A stretch of 28,292 bases of DNA. Origin: URNF01 sp045543675 (GTDB lineage Bacteria > Bacillota > Clostridia > Oscillospirales > Acutalibacteraceae). Of the stretch, positions 1 to 8,515 are shown one piece after another (within the stretch, counting starts at the first letter, position 1; every line of letters begins with the position of its first letter). The translations under genes were made by a program, and so were the position numbers. Under the pieces are notes generated by a model. It ran no database searches. It saw only the letters and a list, made by a program, of their open reading frames with translations, and had not been told where the DNA came from. The stretch lies in contig JAZPXM010000009.1 in the NCBI GenBank assembly GCA_045543675.1, forward strand, positions 1 to 28,292, in the 5' to 3' direction.

Positions 1-1485
1 CAGATAGTCATTGACTTCCTTTGAGGGTGGGAAAGTAAGGCTTAAAAGTCTTTCGGTTTCCTCTTCGATTTGTGCCTTTTTCAAAAGAAATTTATCATAT
101 CGCTCTTTTGAAATAAGTCCGACCTCGTAGCCTTTTTCAAGGAGTCTCAAATCCGCATTGTCCTGGCGGAGAAGAAGTCTGTATTCCGAACGGGAGGTCA
201 TCATTCTGTACGGGTCACTGCACCCTTTGGTCACCAAGTCGTCGATAAGCGTACCGATATATCCCGATGCGCGATCTAAAATCAGCGGTTCCAGTCCTTT
301 TACTTTACGGGCGGCATTTACCCCTGCCACCAAACCTTGCGCGGCGGCTTCTTCGTATCCCGAACTGCCGTTAAACTGCCCCGCGCCGAAAAGACCGTCC
401 ACCGTCTGGAATTCCAGCGATGCCGCCAGCTGTATCGGGTCGATACAGTCATATTCAATAGCGTACGCCGGGCGCATGACCTGCACCTTTTCCAAACCGG
501 GAATAGTGCGTAAAAATTTCAACTGTACATCAACGGGCAAAGACGAACTTAACCCCTGCAAATACATTTCTTCGGTATTTTTGCCGCACGGTTCAATAAA
601 CACTTGATGGCGCTCTTTGTCCGCAAAACGCACCACTTTATCTTCAAAACTGGGGCAATAGCGCGGACCGACACCTTCAATTTTTCCGCCGTATAACGGA
701 GAACGGTGTAGATTTTCGTGAATAACCTGTTTGGTTTCTTGGGTAGTCCAAGTAATATGACACGGCAACACGTTTTTGGGCGGCTGTGTCGTTTCAAAAG
801 AAAACGGGATGACGGGCTCTTCCCCCGGCTGCTCTTCCATTTGCGAAAAATCTATGCTCTGTCTCAACACGCGGGACGGTGTACCCGTTTTAAAGCGGCG
901 CAAGGCAACGCCAAGCTCTACCAGCGCTTTAGACAAATCGTTTGCCGCAAACATACCGTCAGGACCGCCTTCAAAGTTGACGTCTCCGATAAAGATACGG
1001 CCTTTCAAGAACGTACCTGTCGCCAGCACCACCGTATCTGCCAGATACTGCGCTTCTACACGGGTAGTGAGCAGAAACTTACCGTCTGCTGTTTTTTCAA
1101 TATCCACCACTTCTGCCTGCCGCAAATCTAAATTATCCTGCAGCTCCAGCGCGTGTTTCATATACGCGGCATATTCGCGGCGGTCGATCTGCGCACGCAA
1201 AGAATGTACCGCAGGGCCTTTACCGCGATTGAGCATCCGCGACTGTAAAAGGGTAGCGTCCGCCGCTTTGCCCATTTCGCCGCCCAGCGCATCAATTTCG
1301 CGCACCAGATGCCCTTTTGCTGTACCGCCGATAGACGGGTTACACGGCATATTGCCCACCCAATCCATATTGACGGTGAACACCGCCGTTTTTGCGCCCA
1401 AGCGCGCCGCCGCAAGACCCGCTTCTATACCTGCGTGTCCTGCGCCAATGACCGCCACCTGATAGCTTTCTTCTAAAAATTTCAT
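1..1485 (-). CDS. mnmG: tRNA uridine-5-carboxymethylaminomethyl modification enzyme MnmG, partial (N-terminal part)
   Basis: FAD-binding subunit that works with MnmE to install the cmnm5 group on wobble uridine 34 of certain tRNAs in the cytoplasm. The reading frame is open from the ATG at 1485 to the window edge, giving about 495 residues of a protein usually near 620-630; the C-terminal MnmE/tRNA-binding part is therefore outside. Near the N-terminus a Rossmann dinucleotide motif reads VIGAGHAGIEAGLAAARLG, followed by the family signature MPCNPSIGGTAKGHLVREID. Further along, the YCPSFEDKVVRF, EEMYLQGLSSSLP and RPAYAIEYDC stretches are also typical. The start is supported by a GGGGAG Shine-Dalgarno a few bases upstream. 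In Bacillus this gene lies beyond jag and mnmE on the rpmH side of the origin. Here it lies beyond gyrA instead, so the local order is rearranged. Identification is secure. Confidence 0.96.
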   Translation of the reverse strand, partial: MKFLEESYQVAVIGAGHAGIEAGLAAARLGAKTAVFTVNMDWVGNMPCNPSIGGTAKGHLVREIDALGGEMGKAADATLLQSRMLNRGKGPAVHSLRAQIDRREYAAYMKHALELQDNLDLRQAEVVDIEKTADGKFLLTTRVEAQYLADTVVLATGTFLKGRIFIGDVNFEGGPDGMFAANDLSKALVELGVALRRFKTGTPSRVLRQSIDFSQMEEQPGEEPVIPFSFETTQPPKNVLPCHITWTTQETKQVIHENLHRSPLYGGKIEGVGPRYCPSFEDKVVRFADKERHQVFIEPCGKNTEEMYLQGLSSSLPVDVQLKFLRTIPGLEKVQVMRPAYAIEYDCIDPIQLAASLEFQTVDGLFGAGQFNGSSGYEEAAAQGLVAGVNAARKVKGLEPLILDRASGYIGTLIDDLVTKGCSDPYRMMTSRSEYRLLLRQDNADLRLLEKGYEVGLISKERYDKFLLKKAQIEEETERLLSLTFPPSKEVNDYL

Positions 1486-1612
1486 ACGTTTTCTCCCCTT
1501 TGGAGATGTGTTTTTGGCTGTTTTTTGAAAATATCCGCTTTTTCAACTTTTCAACAACTTTTCACACAAAACACACGCGAAACCTACCTTTTTGTGTCGA
1601 AAATTTGTTCTT

Positions 1613-1642
1613 TTTATACTGTGTGTATATTTTAGCCGTTAA
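1613..1642 (-). promoter_or_regulatory. candidate mnmG promoter
   Basis: Read on the minus strand, TTAACG and TATAAA hexamers are separated by 18 bp about 130 bp upstream of the mnmG start. The match is moderate and the whole region is AT-rich, so chance similarity is possible. The dyad at 1659-1685 lies just upstream of the -35. Confidence 0.35.
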
Positions 1643-1651
1643 GTTTTCACC

Positions 1652-1740
1652 ATTTCCACATACTTTTCCACAATGGAAAAGTATGGAATTACGCGATTTT
1701 ATGGGGTTTTTCGGGTTTTCCACCGTCTGTTTGTGGGAAA
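1652..1740. promoter_or_regulatory. DnaA-box-like cluster with a 12-bp dyad
   Basis: A perfect 12-bp inverted repeat with a 3-nt spacer (arms 1659-1670 and 1674-1685, CATACTTTTCCA and its complement) contains the DnaA-box sequence TTTTCCACA at 1664-1672. Near matches are ATTTCCACA (1652-1660), TTTTCCACC (1716-1724) and TTTCCCACA on the minus strand (1732-1740). There is no T-run after the dyad, so it is unlikely to be a terminator. It could be a DnaA-binding regulatory cluster for mnmG or for the 59-codon ORF, or a secondary origin element. Function is inferred only from motif similarity to the boxes in the dnaA-dnaN spacer. Confidence 0.5.
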
Positions 1741-1877
1741 GTTTTTTAATTTAAAAGTTACCCTTTGTAATAAACACTTTACAGCGTGCATTACATATAA
1801 AGACAGCGTTTTGCCAACGTGTCTTTCGGCATACTTTTTTTAAAATTATACTTCTTTTTACGAAAGGGGGACGGCAG

Positions 1878-2057
1878 ATGCGCGACAAAAAACCGTTACG
1901 TTTTTCTACCGTCGCTTTTTTACTGCTGTTAGTGCTGGTAATGCTTGTTCTTTCCCACCGCGAACAGCATAGACCGGCGCATATTGCACTCTTTGTGCCG
2001 ATGCAAATCAACTTAGTATCGCCCGCAGATGCCTGCGGGCGATACCGAACTTTTTAA
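1878..2057 (+). CDS. putative 59-aa single-pass membrane peptide
   Basis: An ATG at 1878 is preceded by a strong Shine-Dalgarno (GAAAGGGGG, 7-nt spacing) and opens a 59-codon frame ending in TAA at 2055. The peptide has a basic N-terminus (MRDKKPLRF), one hydrophobic segment at about residues 9-25 (rich in L and V), then a basic SHREQHRP stretch and a short polar tail. I do not recognise a family. It is the only plus-strand ORF in the spacer between the minus-strand genes mnmG and gyrA. Its last codons form the terminator hairpin at 2016-2045, and its stop codon lies in the T-tract. The layout resembles small stand-alone membrane peptides, including type I toxin-like peptides, but nothing proves expression. 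It could also be a chance ORF. Confidence 0.45.
   Translation: MRDKKPLRFSTVAFLLLLVLVMLVLSHREQHRPAHIALFVPMQINLVSPADACGRYRTF
2016..2055 (+). terminator. strong intrinsic terminator-like hairpin
   Basis: A perfect 13-bp GC-rich stem (GTATCGCCCGCAG, 2016-2028, paired with 2033-2045) with the 4-nt loop ATGC is followed after a few bases by TTTTT at 2051-2055. The T-run lies on the plus-strand side only, so it best fits termination of a plus-strand transcript carrying the 59-codon ORF. It could also act as a barrier between gyrA and mnmG. Confidence 0.6.
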
Positions 2058-2246
2058 ACATTTAGTATATATTATTTTATTATATACTATTAGTAATTAA
2101 TATTATCTCTTGTTTACAGCGTTTTTATTTTTTGAAAACGTACACAAGGTCATTTTATTATATTAAAACCGCTGTAAACGAGCGCTTTATGTAGTGTTTT
2201 TTAATAAAAACTACTGTTTTTTGCCCACATTTTGTGGTTTTGCGCC
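2058..2246. other. AT-rich spacer downstream of gyrA with inverted repeats
   Basis: No gene is visible. A 9-bp AT inverted repeat (TAGTATATA, 2063-2071, with 2081-2089) and a 10-bp inverted repeat (GTTTACAGCG, 2112-2121, with 2170-2179) enclose A/T-rich DNA. These could be part of the gyrA 3' untranslated region. No canonical GC-stem plus T-run terminator reading leftward from gyrA was found. Confidence 0.4.
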
Positions 2247-4856
2247 TTATTCGGCAGGCGTTTCGGTTACCGTGTCTTCTGCTGTGGGCGGCGTTACGGT
2301 TTCTTCAACCGTTTCTTCTTCCGGCAATTCCGCACCTTCGTCGGGATTTTCGGTGCCATCATCTACCAAATGGGTGGTTTCTTCTTCGTCATCATGCGGC
2401 ACACACGCCATGGATACGATACGGTTGCCTTCCCCGATACGCATCACGCGCACGCCTTTAGACGGGCGGTGACACAAGCGCACTTCTTCGGACAAGATAC
2501 GGATAATAACGCCGTCCGCGGAAATCAGGATAACATCTTCTGTGCCGTCCACCATTTTGATACCTGCGACTTTACCGTGGGTCGCCGTATGGTAGTTGGT
2601 GATACCCTTACCTGCTCTGGACTGGATACGGTAATCATCCAGATCACTGCGTCTGCCGTAACCCGTTTCGGAAACGGTCAGTAAGGTCTGTCCTTCCTTA
2701 CACAGTTCCATACCAACCACTTCGTCGCCTTCACGGAGAGAAATTGCGCGGACACCGCGTGCGGTTCTGCCCACAACGCGCGCATCATTTTCATCAAAGC
2801 GAATGGCCATACCGTCGCGGGTGGCTACCAGCAAGGTCTGCTCACCGTCGGTGAGATGTACCCAAGCCAATTCGTCACCCTCATCCAGATCAATGGCAAT
2901 CAAGCCGTTTTTGCGGATGTTGGCGTACGCTTCCAGTTTGGTACGTTTGATAACGCCTTTACGGGTAACCATACACAGATAACCGGATAGATCGTCACCC
3001 TCTTTTCGTATAATCGCGGTGACTTTTTCTTCTTTTTCAATCGGCAGAATATTCACAATATTCATACCTTTTGCGGTACGCGCACCCTCCGGCACTTCAT
3101 ACGCTTTCAAGCGATACACCTTGCCGTAAGACGTGAAGAAGTAGATATAATCGTGAGAGCTGCACGCAAACATCGTGTTGGTATAGTCTTCTTCTCTCGT
3201 ACCCATACCCACAATGCCCCTGCCACCGCGGCGCTGTGCGCGGTAGGTATCGGCGGGCTGGCGTTTGATGTAACCGAGAGAGGTCATGGTCAGCACGCAA
3301 TCTTCTTCGGGGATAAGATCTTCAATATCCACTTCGCCCGACACAAAGGAAATTTCGGTACGGCGCTCATCACCGTATTTATCCCGCATACGCAGACATT
3401 CTTCCTTAACGATAGCGCGGACTTTCTGTTCATCGGCAAGAATTTCTTCCAGTTCGGCAATGCGCGCGCGCAACGCCGCCAATTCGTCTTCTATCTTCTG
3501 TCTTTCCAGACCGGACAACTGGCGCAAACGCATCTGCACGATTGCTTCCGCCTGCACTTCGTCAAAGCCAAAGCGATCCATTAAGCGCGCTTTCGCGTCC
3601 GGCGTATCCGCCGAACCGCGGATAATGCTGATAACTTCGTCAATAAAATCAACCGCCGTATGTAACGCTTCCCAAATATGCGCTTTTTCTTTTGCTTTAC
3701 GCAGTTCAAACAGACAACGACGGGTAATCACTTCCTGCTGGAACTTGATATACTCTTCCAATATCTGTTTCAAATTCAAAATACGCGGTACACCGTCCAC
3801 AAGACACAAGAGAATCACACCAAATGTGCTTTGCATTTCGGTATAAGCGTACAACTGGTTCAATACCACCTGCGGTACGGCATCCTTTTTCAGGTCGATG
3901 ACAATGCGCATACCTTCGCGGCTGGAATGGTCCACCACGTCGCGGATACCTTCCACGCGTTTGGAGTCTACAAGGTCGATAATGGATTTGACCATCTTCA
4001 GTTTATTGACCTGGTACGGAATTTCGCTGATAACAATACGGCTGTGATTACCGTGTTCTTCAATTTCCGCTTTGGAACGCACAATAATTCTGCCGCGACC
4101 GGTCGCATACGCCGCACGGATACCTGCACGACCCATAATGACACCGCCCGTGGGGAAATCGGGACCTTTGACACATTCCATAATGTCCGCCAATTCCGCT
4201 TGCGGATTATCGATCAACAAACAGATAGCATCCACCACTTCGCACAGATTGTGCGGCGGAATGTTGGTCGCCATACCGACGGCGATACCCATAGACCCGT
4301 TCACGATAAGGTTGGGGAAACGGGACGGCAGTACAACCGGCTCTTGCAGACGGTCGTCGTAGTTGCCGGTAAAATCAACCGTTTCTTTTTCGATGTCCGC
4401 CAGCATATCCAGCGACATTTTGCTCATTCTGGATTCGGTATAACGGTATGCAGCCGCAGGGTGACCGTCGATAGAACCAAAGTTACCGTGACCGTCGATA
4501 AGCGGATAACGCAAAGAGAAATCCTGCGCCATACGCACCATAGCATCGTACACGGATGCGTCACCGTGCGGATGATAACGGCCAAGCACCGCACCGACCG
4601 TATCCGCGCACTTACGGTACGCTTTATCGGGGGTCAGACCGTTTTCGTGCATGGTATACAAAATACGGCGGTGTACGGGTTTTAAACCGTCGCGCACGTC
4701 CGGCAATGCACGGGACACGATAACCGACATAGAGTATTCCAGAAAACTCTTTTTCATTTCCTTTTCCAGGTCTACCGGTACCACCTTGGTCGGTGTCTCG
4801 CCACCTGCAGTTTCTACGGGGGTGTTTATTTCATTTGTCATTTTCTGCTCATCCAT
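2247..4856 (-). CDS. gyrA: DNA gyrase subunit A
   Basis: Breakage-reunion subunit of type IIA topoisomerase, which introduces negative supercoils with GyrB. The protein has 869 residues. The winged-helix region carries HPHGDASVYDAMVRMAQ (about 95-111). The catalytic tyrosine is Tyr139 in AAYRYTE. The GyrA-box QRRGGRG at 541-547 starts the C-terminal DNA-wrapping domain and distinguishes it from ParC. The last ~50 residues form a very acidic tail. At the position of E. coli Ser83 the residue is Ala100, while the Asp87 equivalent (Asp104) is kept. The start lies 4 nt after the upstream gene's stop, and its AAGGGG Shine-Dalgarno overlaps that gene's last codons, so translation is probably coupled. 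It is the last gene of the minus-strand run, separated from gyrB by two YcxB-like genes. Confidence 0.97.
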   Translation of the reverse strand: MDEQKMTNEINTPVETAGGETPTKVVPVDLEKEMKKSFLEYSMSVIVSRALPDVRDGLKPVHRRILYTMHENGLTPDKAYRKCADTVGAVLGRYHPHGDASVYDAMVRMAQDFSLRYPLIDGHGNFGSIDGHPAAAYRYTESRMSKMSLDMLADIEKETVDFTGNYDDRLQEPVVLPSRFPNLIVNGSMGIAVGMATNIPPHNLCEVVDAICLLIDNPQAELADIMECVKGPDFPTGGVIMGRAGIRAAYATGRGRIIVRSKAEIEEHGNHSRIVISEIPYQVNKLKMVKSIIDLVDSKRVEGIRDVVDHSSREGMRIVIDLKKDAVPQVVLNQLYAYTEMQSTFGVILLCLVDGVPRILNLKQILEEYIKFQQEVITRRCLFELRKAKEKAHIWEALHTAVDFIDEVISIIRGSADTPDAKARLMDRFGFDEVQAEAIVQMRLRQLSGLERQKIEDELAALRARIAELEEILADEQKVRAIVKEECLRMRDKYGDERRTEISFVSGEVDIEDLIPEEDCVLTMTSLGYIKRQPADTYRAQRRGGRGIVGMGTREEDYTNTMFACSSHDYIYFFTSYGKVYRLKAYEVPEGARTAKGMNIVNILPIEKEEKVTAIIRKEGDDLSGYLCMVTRKGVIKRTKLEAYANIRKNGLIAIDLDEGDELAWVHLTDGEQTLLVATRDGMAIRFDENDARVVGRTARGVRAISLREGDEVVGMELCKEGQTLLTVSETGYGRRSDLDDYRIQSRAGKGITNYHTATHGKVAGIKMVDGTEDVILISADGVIIRILSEEVRLCHRPSKGVRVMRIGEGNRIVSMACVPHDDEEETTHLVDDGTENPDEGAELPEEETVEETVTPPTAEDTVTETPAE

Positions 4857-4859
4857 TCT

Positions 4860-5963
4860 TTACTGATTCCCCTTCATTTTATCATTCACCGTACTGCGGA
4901 AGAATTCCATATCCCCCACGCAGCGTTTCGGAATATATACATACTGTCTTTTATTATACATCTCCACGGCGGTTTCACTTTCCACCGCGTGTGCGATATC
5001 TTTCCATTGTAAAACAAGTTTTTGCGGTATCGCTTCGCTCTTTTTTTCTACTACCACCGCACGTTCGTTGAGCGTGACGGTGATGTTGTTTTCCGCGCGT
5101 ATAGTATGTCTATACCGCGGCACCCAAAACAGGGCTTTGACACCTGCAAACAAGGCGATCGCAACCCAAAAAGCAATTGCGGCGGCGGAAAAACCGTTAT
5201 CTATTCCAACCGATACCGACAACAAAAAGCAAAACAAGAACATAAGCGGTGCAGAACGGTAAATATCCCGCTGTATCACCGTTTTCATCAAGGCGGTTCT
5301 TTCGTTTTCGTCGTACTGTACCGCAAACGTATATAAAACGGTAGGCGGTGTAACGGGAGAAAGTTCCATGCGTGCGGTGGCTGACGGCTCTAACCTTGCT
5401 TTTACCACGTAAAAACGGGGATTGATATTTCGTTGTGCCGTCATACGCACGTCTGCCGCATCCTGCGTCGTTAAACAACGGGCAGGTAATACGATACCTT
5501 GTCCGAAACGGTTAACAAAAATCAACATCTCCCGCCGTTCAATGCACAGCAGGTCTTTGCCGAAAGGTAAGGTTACCGTGCCGCTTTCGGTCACTTTGGT
5601 AATGCCGTCGGTATTGACGGTTACCATACCGTCAAACACTTGACCGCCCGCAACAGCGTTTTCATATTCCTTTGCATACCGTTTGTTTTCTGCTATTTTC
5701 GGTATAAGTATAAACCCTACAAAAAGCAACACAAAAAACACCAGTGAAGAGATGACCAACGGTTCTTTTAAAACAGTAAAATCACTTTTCACAAGATCCC
5801 AGACGGTAAACGCCAAAAATATAAAAATCGCTAACGTTACAGTCTGATAGATCCGTTTTCCCGAAGTGAATTGTGCCACCGTTTTTTGAAACAGTACATA
5901 TTCGGTTTTGTTCAGTCCCACCCCAAACGTTAAGGCGGTATCTTTTTTCATTTCTCTTTCCAT
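4860..5963 (-). CDS. membrane protein with two tandem YcxB-like modules
   Basis: Function unknown. The 367-residue protein looks like a duplication of one module: a short cytoplasmic N-terminal strand, a pair of transmembrane helices, then a soluble beta-rich domain of about 80-100 residues. Helix pairs lie near residues 42-58 with 68-88, and 237-255 with 259-277. The soluble domains follow each pair (about 105-180 and 285-360) and read like the YcxB-type PH-like fold (for example LPFGKDLLCIERREMLIFV and LQWKDIAHAVESETAVEMY). The assignment rests on architecture and pattern, not an alignment. The start ATG is 5 nt after the stop of the next upstream gene and has an AAAGGA Shine-Dalgarno inside it. 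Gene spacing places it in one transcript with gyrB and gyrA. Confidence 0.7.
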   Translation of the reverse strand: MEREMKKDTALTFGVGLNKTEYVLFQKTVAQFTSGKRIYQTVTLAIFIFLAFTVWDLVKSDFTVLKEPLVISSLVFFVLLFVGFILIPKIAENKRYAKEYENAVAGGQVFDGMVTVNTDGITKVTESGTVTLPFGKDLLCIERREMLIFVNRFGQGIVLPARCLTTQDAADVRMTAQRNINPRFYVVKARLEPSATARMELSPVTPPTVLYTFAVQYDENERTALMKTVIQRDIYRSAPLMFLFCFLLSVSVGIDNGFSAAAIAFWVAIALFAGVKALFWVPRYRHTIRAENNITVTLNERAVVVEKKSEAIPQKLVLQWKDIAHAVESETAVEMYNKRQYVYIPKRCVGDMEFFRSTVNDKMKGNQ

Positions 5964-5968
5964 ATCTC

Positions 5969-6514
5969 TTATCCTTTATGGAACAACCGATAGATCCATG
6001 ACGCATTTTTTAAACGTTTTTTAACTTCTTTTATTTGCTTTGCAGGTATATCGCTTTTGGGAATGACCAAATACCCACGACGGTCTTTTATAAGCAGAAA
6101 AAAGTCTTTTTTCTCTACAAAACACGTGTAATCCGCAAACAGCACGTCGGTAAAAACCAATTTTGACGTTACGGACAAAGAATGTGCATACACGGTGATC
6201 GTCCGTTCGCCTGCTAACATATATTTTTCCAAGTAATAACGGCGTCTTTTGTTTACATAGAGTATAACTATTAAAAAATATACAAAAGGTAAAAATACTC
6301 CTATACCGCAAAACAGCATTTTTAACCGCAAAAGATCGTTATTTTGTTTTACCAGCAACAAATACGCCGCAGAACCGATAAAAAACAATGCTATAAAAAA
6401 TACAAGCGGCCAGAAGCTAAGAATACCGCGACGGTACTGTACACAAAACCACGCTTTTTCGTGTTGTTGCGGTGTGCAGTTTACAGTAAATTCGTATTTT
6501 TGTTTATTGTTCAT
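5969..6514 (-). CDS. YcxB-like membrane protein, single module
   Basis: Function unknown. The 181-residue protein has a polar N-terminus (about 1-30), two transmembrane helices (about 33-54 and 67-87), a basic KRRRYYLEKY stretch at the membrane face, and a C-terminal soluble domain of about 80 residues. That domain ends in a DIPAKQIKEVKKRLKN helix, which fits the YcxB-like/PH-like pattern. It matches one half of the neighbouring 367-residue protein in architecture, suggesting a local duplication. The start follows the gyrB stop by 10 nt with AAGGA overlapping that stop. Position in the gyrase operon suggests co-expression with gyrase, but no functional link can be read from the sequence. Confidence 0.7.
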   Translation of the reverse strand: MNNKQKYEFTVNCTPQQHEKAWFCVQYRRGILSFWPLVFFIALFFIGSAAYLLLVKQNNDLLRLKMLFCGIGVFLPFVYFLIVILYVNKRRRYYLEKYMLAGERTITVYAHSLSVTSKLVFTDVLFADYTCFVEKKDFFLLIKDRRGYLVIPKSDIPAKQIKEVKKRLKNASWIYRLFHKG

Positions 6515-6524
6515 AAAACATTCC

Positions 6525-8489
6525 TTAAATATCGAGATTTTGTACGTACTGTGCGTTCTTTTCGATAAACTCTTTACGCGGTTCCACTTTATCGCCCATC
6601 AAAATAGAGAACGTCTCATCCGCCGCAATAGCATCGCTTAAGGTCACTTTGAGCATCGTACGGAAAGCGGGATCCATAGTGGTTTCCCACAACTGTTCGG
6701 GATCCATTTCACCGAGACCTTTATACCGCTGTACATCTGCGTTGCCGCCGAGTTCCGCAATATACGCGTCTCTTTCTTCGTCCGAGAAAGCATACCGTAC
6801 CTGCTTACCCTTAAACACTTTAAACAGCGGCGGTTGTGCGATATAAATGTGTCCTTCATCCACCAACGGACGCATATAACGGAAGAAGAAAGTGAGCAAC
6901 AACGTACGAATGTGCGAGCCGTCCACGTCCGCATCCGCCATAATGATGATCTTGCCGTAACGGAGTTTGGAAATATCAAAATCTTCACCGATACCGCAAC
7001 CGAGTGCGATAACAACCGGCAACAATTTTTCGTTGGTATACACTTTATCGATACGTGCTTTTTCAACGTTCAACATTTTGCCCCACAGCGGCAGGATAGC
7101 CTGATAATTTCTGTCTCTGCCCTGAATGGCAGAGCCGCCGGCGGAGTCACCTTCGACGATGTACAGTTCGGTGCGTTCGGCGTCCGTCCAGATACAATCC
7201 GCTAATTTTTCCGGCATACGGGTAGCGGAAAGTTTCTTATTATTCCGCGCGTTTTCTCTCGCTTTTTGTGCGGCTTCGCGTACACGGGCGGCATTGATAC
7301 ATTTATCCAAGATCGCTCTGCCCACAGCGGGATTTTCTTCTAAATACGGTACCAATTTTTCGTTGAGCAACTGGTTTACCAGCGTACCCATCGACGTGTT
7401 GCCGAGTTTTGCTTTTGTCTGCCCCTCAAACTGCGCATCGGTCAGTTTTACGCTGATGACCGCTGTAAGACCTTCACGCACGTCGTCGCCTTTTAAGTTG
7501 GAATCGTTTTCTTTTAACAGCTTATACCGACGGGCATAATCGTTTAAGATACGGGTAATCGCCTTTTTAAAAGCATCTTCGTGGGTACCGCCATCCACCG
7601 TGTGAATATTATTGGCAAAAGAAATAATGGTTTCATTATAACTGTCGTTATACTGGAACGCCACTTCCGCAATGGCATCGCCTTTTGCCAAAGACATATG
7701 CACCACTTCTTCGTGCAGCGGCACGTTACCGCGCACTTTGTTCAGAAACTCTACAAAAGAAGAAATACCGCCCTCATAACAATATTCTTCTTCCACAATA
7801 TTTTCGCTGTCTCTGCGGTCAGCAAGGGTAATTTTTAAACCCGCGTTCAAGAACGCCTGCTCGCGGAGACGTTTTTGCAATACTTCAAATTCATATTCGG
7901 TGGTTTCGCTGAAGATCTGCGCATCCGCTTTAAAACGAATGAGCGTTCCCGTTTCGGTGGCATCCCCGATAACGGTCAGGTCATTCACGGGGGTGCCGCG
8001 TTCAAAACGCTGTGCATGCACCTTGCCGTCGCGGGAAATTTCCACTTCCAACCATTCGGACAAGGCATTAACAACAGAAGAACCAACGCCGTGCAGACCG
8101 CCGGATACTTTATAACCGCTGCCGCCGAACTTACCGCCCGCGTGCAAAACGGTCAATACAACCGTTACCGCAGGTAAACCCAACTTTTCATTCATATCCA
8201 CGGGAATACCACGGCCGTTATCTCTTACCGAGATAATATCACCGGGAAGAATGTCCACCTCAATATGGGTACAATATCCCGCCAACGCTTCGTCGATAGA
8301 GTTATCCACGATTTCATACACCAAATGGTGCAGCCCGCGCGGACCGGTAGACCCGATATACATACCGGGTCTCTTTCTTACCGCTTCCAACCCTTCCAAA
8401 ACTTGAATTTGGCTGGCGTCATACGCAGTATCGTCGGGACGGGTCATCTCTTCTTCTACAGTTTTTTCCAATTCCATTTCGGTTGCCAT
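6525..8489 (-). CDS. gyrB: DNA gyrase subunit B
   Basis: ATPase subunit of gyrase, 654 residues. The GHKL ATPase motifs are visible: EIVDNSIDEA (59-68), DNGRGIP (90-96) and the flexible lid GGLHGVGSSVVNALS (130-144). The TOPRIM domain holds EGDSAGGSA (446-454) and the metal-binding DADVDGS (519-525), and the family C-terminus QRYKGLGEMD is present. The protein begins with about 20 acidic residues before the usual SxIQVLEGLEAVRKRPGMYIG start, and AAAGGGG sits at good spacing before this first ATG, so I keep the long form. It lies 26 nt downstream of remB in the same run of genes. Identification is secure. Confidence 0.97.
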   Translation of the reverse strand: MATEMELEKTVEEEMTRPDDTAYDASQIQVLEGLEAVRKRPGMYIGSTGPRGLHHLVYEIVDNSIDEALAGYCTHIEVDILPGDIISVRDNGRGIPVDMNEKLGLPAVTVVLTVLHAGGKFGGSGYKVSGGLHGVGSSVVNALSEWLEVEISRDGKVHAQRFERGTPVNDLTVIGDATETGTLIRFKADAQIFSETTEYEFEVLQKRLREQAFLNAGLKITLADRRDSENIVEEEYCYEGGISSFVEFLNKVRGNVPLHEEVVHMSLAKGDAIAEVAFQYNDSYNETIISFANNIHTVDGGTHEDAFKKAITRILNDYARRYKLLKENDSNLKGDDVREGLTAVISVKLTDAQFEGQTKAKLGNTSMGTLVNQLLNEKLVPYLEENPAVGRAILDKCINAARVREAAQKARENARNNKKLSATRMPEKLADCIWTDAERTELYIVEGDSAGGSAIQGRDRNYQAILPLWGKMLNVEKARIDKVYTNEKLLPVVIALGCGIGEDFDISKLRYGKIIIMADADVDGSHIRTLLLTFFFRYMRPLVDEGHIYIAQPPLFKVFKGKQVRYAFSDEERDAYIAELGGNADVQRYKGLGEMDPEQLWETTMDPAFRTMLKVTLSDAIAADETFSILMGDKVEPRKEFIEKNAQYVQNLDI

Positions 8490-8515
8490 ACGTTTTTCCC
8501 CTTTATATAATCTTC

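Noticed and set aside
776..1462. 228-codon plus-strand ORF opposite mnmG
   Set aside because: Antisense to a secure mnmG frame; serine/alanine-rich shadow with no family pattern.
3678..4685. 335-codon plus-strand ORF opposite gyrA
   Set aside because: Antisense shadow of the gyrA frame; composition (His, Arg, Thr rich) is unlike a real protein and there is no ribosome site.
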